Of a stretch of 7,412 bases of DNA, positions 6,199 to 7,412 are shown in pieces. Where the stretch lies: positions 1 to 7,412 of the forward strand of contig JAFGCO010000057.1 in NCBI GenBank assembly GCA_016932575.1, in the 5' to 3' direction. Position numbers and translations under genes: made by a program. Position 1 is the stretch's first letter; every line of letters begins with the position of its first letter. This stretch comes from a bacterium. GTDB lineage: Bacteria; Zhuqueibacterota; QNDG01; JAFGCO01. Under the pieces are notes generated by a model. It saw only the letters and a list, made by a program, of their open reading frames with translations, was not told the DNA's origin and searched no databases.

Positions 6199-7412
6199 TT
6201 ACACGGAATCAATTTTTATTATTCATGATGTTCATGACCTGCCTTTGCATTGCGAAGCAACCTTCGCCGGTTAAGGTCGAAGGTGGATGGGTACAGGGAA
6301 GTTCCGAAGATGGATTGACGGTTTTTAAAGGTATTCCGTTCGCTGCGCCGCCTGTTGGTGACCTCCGATGGCGCCCTCCTCAGCCCGTCACGAAATGGGA
6401 TACTGTACTCCAGGCGGACAGGTTTGCACCCGGCCCGATACAGGTCTGGAATCCTCCGTCGGGCAAAAGTGAGGATTGTCTCTATTTAAATGTCTGGACA
6501 CCTGCAAAATCAGCCGGTGATCGTATTCCTGTACTGGTCTGGATTTATGGCGGCGGATTCAATGGCGGAGCAACTTCGTATTACAACGGTGAACATCTTG
6601 CCAGGAAAGGTGTTGTCCTGGTTAGTATCGCCTACCGTGTGGGGCAACTCGGATTTATGACGCATCCGGAATTGAGTTCCGAGAGCCCGAATCACGTTTC
6701 AGGGAACTACGGCCTGCAAGATATGATAGCCGGTCTGCAATGGATACAAAAAAATATCAAACAATTTGGCGGCGATCCTGATAAAGTAACGATCTTCGGT
6801 GAATCTGCCGGGGGGATCGCCGTCAGTATGCTTTGTGCTTCACCCCTGGCTGATGGGCTGTTCCATGGCGCTATTTCACAAAGCGGCGGTTCGTTCGGTC
6901 CTCCAAGGCCTACAACCTTTCCCGGTGAGAATATGAAACGTCTTAAAGACGCGGAAAAGGACGGACTTGCATATATGAAGAGTGCATGTATTTCATCAAT
7001 CATGGAATTAAGAAAAGTTAAAGCGGACAAGCTTCCCGCAATACGTGGGCTGGCATGGCCAATCATCGATGGATATGTAATTCCCGATGATCAATACAAA
7101 CTCTATGAAGCAGGCAGGTTCAATGATACACCCATTCTTGTGGGTTACAACTCGGATGAGGGCGCCAGTTTTACAAGAACGAGGGATCCGGAAGCGTTTA
7201 TTAAAAACGTCCGGGAACGCTACGGTTCCTTTGCGGACCGCCTCCTTGAGGCATACCCTGTCGGCGCCAAAACGATTCCCAAGACCGCACGCGATCTGGC
7301 CCGTGATGCGGCGTTCGGCTGGCAAACATGGAGCTGGGCCAGGCTTCAGGCAAAGATGGGAAAATCAGGCGCCTACCTGTACTATTTCGATCAACACCCG
7401 GATTATCCTGAA
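6195..7412 (+). CDS. Type-B carboxylesterase, secreted (3' end cut by window)
   Basis: This alpha/beta-hydrolase (COesterase family) should hydrolyse carboxylic esters; beside two glycosidases it probably removes acyl groups from a polysaccharide or its oligomers (inference). The 406 visible residues stay open to the window edge. Residues 1-20 form a hydrophobic signal peptide without a convincing lipobox. Family blocks in order are FKGIPFAAPPVGDLRW near 44, EDCLYLNVW near 93, the oxyanion loop VWIYGGGF, NYGLQDMIAGLQWI, and the nucleophile S204 in FGESAGG. The acid is E322 in NSDEGA. The catalytic His normally lies in a GxxHGxE block that would come just past the edge, and about 100-130 residues are missing if length is typical of the family. 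The start at 6195 overlaps the GH27 stop (ATGA), indicating one transcript. Para-nitrobenzyl-esterase-like enzymes share these motifs, so the true ester (acetyl, feruloyl or other) is not known. Confidence 0.92.
   Translation, partial: MITRNQFLLFMMFMTCLCIAKQPSPVKVEGGWVQGSSEDGLTVFKGIPFAAPPVGDLRWRPPQPVTKWDTVLQADRFAPGPIQVWNPPSGKSEDCLYLNVWTPAKSAGDRIPVLVWIYGGGFNGGATSYYNGEHLARKGVVLVSIAYRVGQLGFMTHPELSSESPNHVSGNYGLQDMIAGLQWIQKNIKQFGGDPDKVTIFGESAGGIAVSMLCASPLADGLFHGAISQSGGSFGPPRPTTFPGENMKRLKDAEKDGLAYMKSACISSIMELRKVKADKLPAIRGLAWPIIDGYVIPDDQYKLYEAGRFNDTPILVGYNSDEGASFTRTRDPEAFIKNVRERYGSFADRLLEAYPVGAKTIPKTARDLARDAAFGWQTWSWARLQAKMGKSGAYLYYFDQHPDYPE

Noticed and set aside
6195-6260. Lipoprotein signal on the carboxylesterase (Cys residues in MTCLCIA)
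   Set aside because: The residues before each Cys do not fit a lipobox; an ordinary Sec signal peptide fits better.

Overview
The window looks like part of a plant-polysaccharide utilisation locus from a Bacteroidota or wider FCB-group bacterium. The reasons are the mix of genes: a surface-type lipoprotein with a TIG domain, secreted GH51 and GH27 glycosidases, a DUF1593 protein and secreted esterases. All run on the + strand at moderate GC. The phylum is inferred from this style of gene content; there is no rRNA or other marker gene in the window.

Layout from left to right. (1) An intact lipoprotein gene (23-1219) with an N-terminal TIG domain and a beta-propeller-like C-terminal part, in the position where SusE/F-like or glycan-binding lipoproteins often sit downstream of a SusC/D pair; that pair, if present, is off the left edge. 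(2) A decayed DUF1593 (nucleoside-hydrolase-like) gene (1426-2441) with a large in-frame internal deletion, two in-frame TAA stops and one frameshift. (3) An intact secreted GH51 alpha-L-arabinofuranosidase (2542-4071). (4) A short relic of a CE1-type esterase (about 4091-4309), also with an apparent internal deletion and no 3' half. (5) An intact secreted GH27 enzyme (4342-6198) carrying an NPCBM-like module nested in its C-terminal domain. (6) A secreted type-B carboxylesterase (6195 to beyond the right edge) whose start overlaps the GH27 stop by ATGA.

How they may work together: GH51 would remove alpha-L-arabinofuranosyl groups. The GH27 enzyme has Ile where alpha-galactosidases have the second Asp of the DD motif, a change known from a GH27 beta-L-arabinopyranosidase, so it may remove terminal beta-L-arabinopyranose instead of alpha-galactose. 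The esterase would remove acyl groups. Together this points to an arabinose-rich, acylated plant polymer such as arabinan, arabinogalactan or arabinoxylan (inference). The relics on either side of GH51 suggest the locus once had more activities and is being trimmed. I see no RNA gene, CRISPR array, insertion sequence or defence system, and no wholly new system; the most useful leads are the GH27 specificity change, its module layout and the two relic genes.
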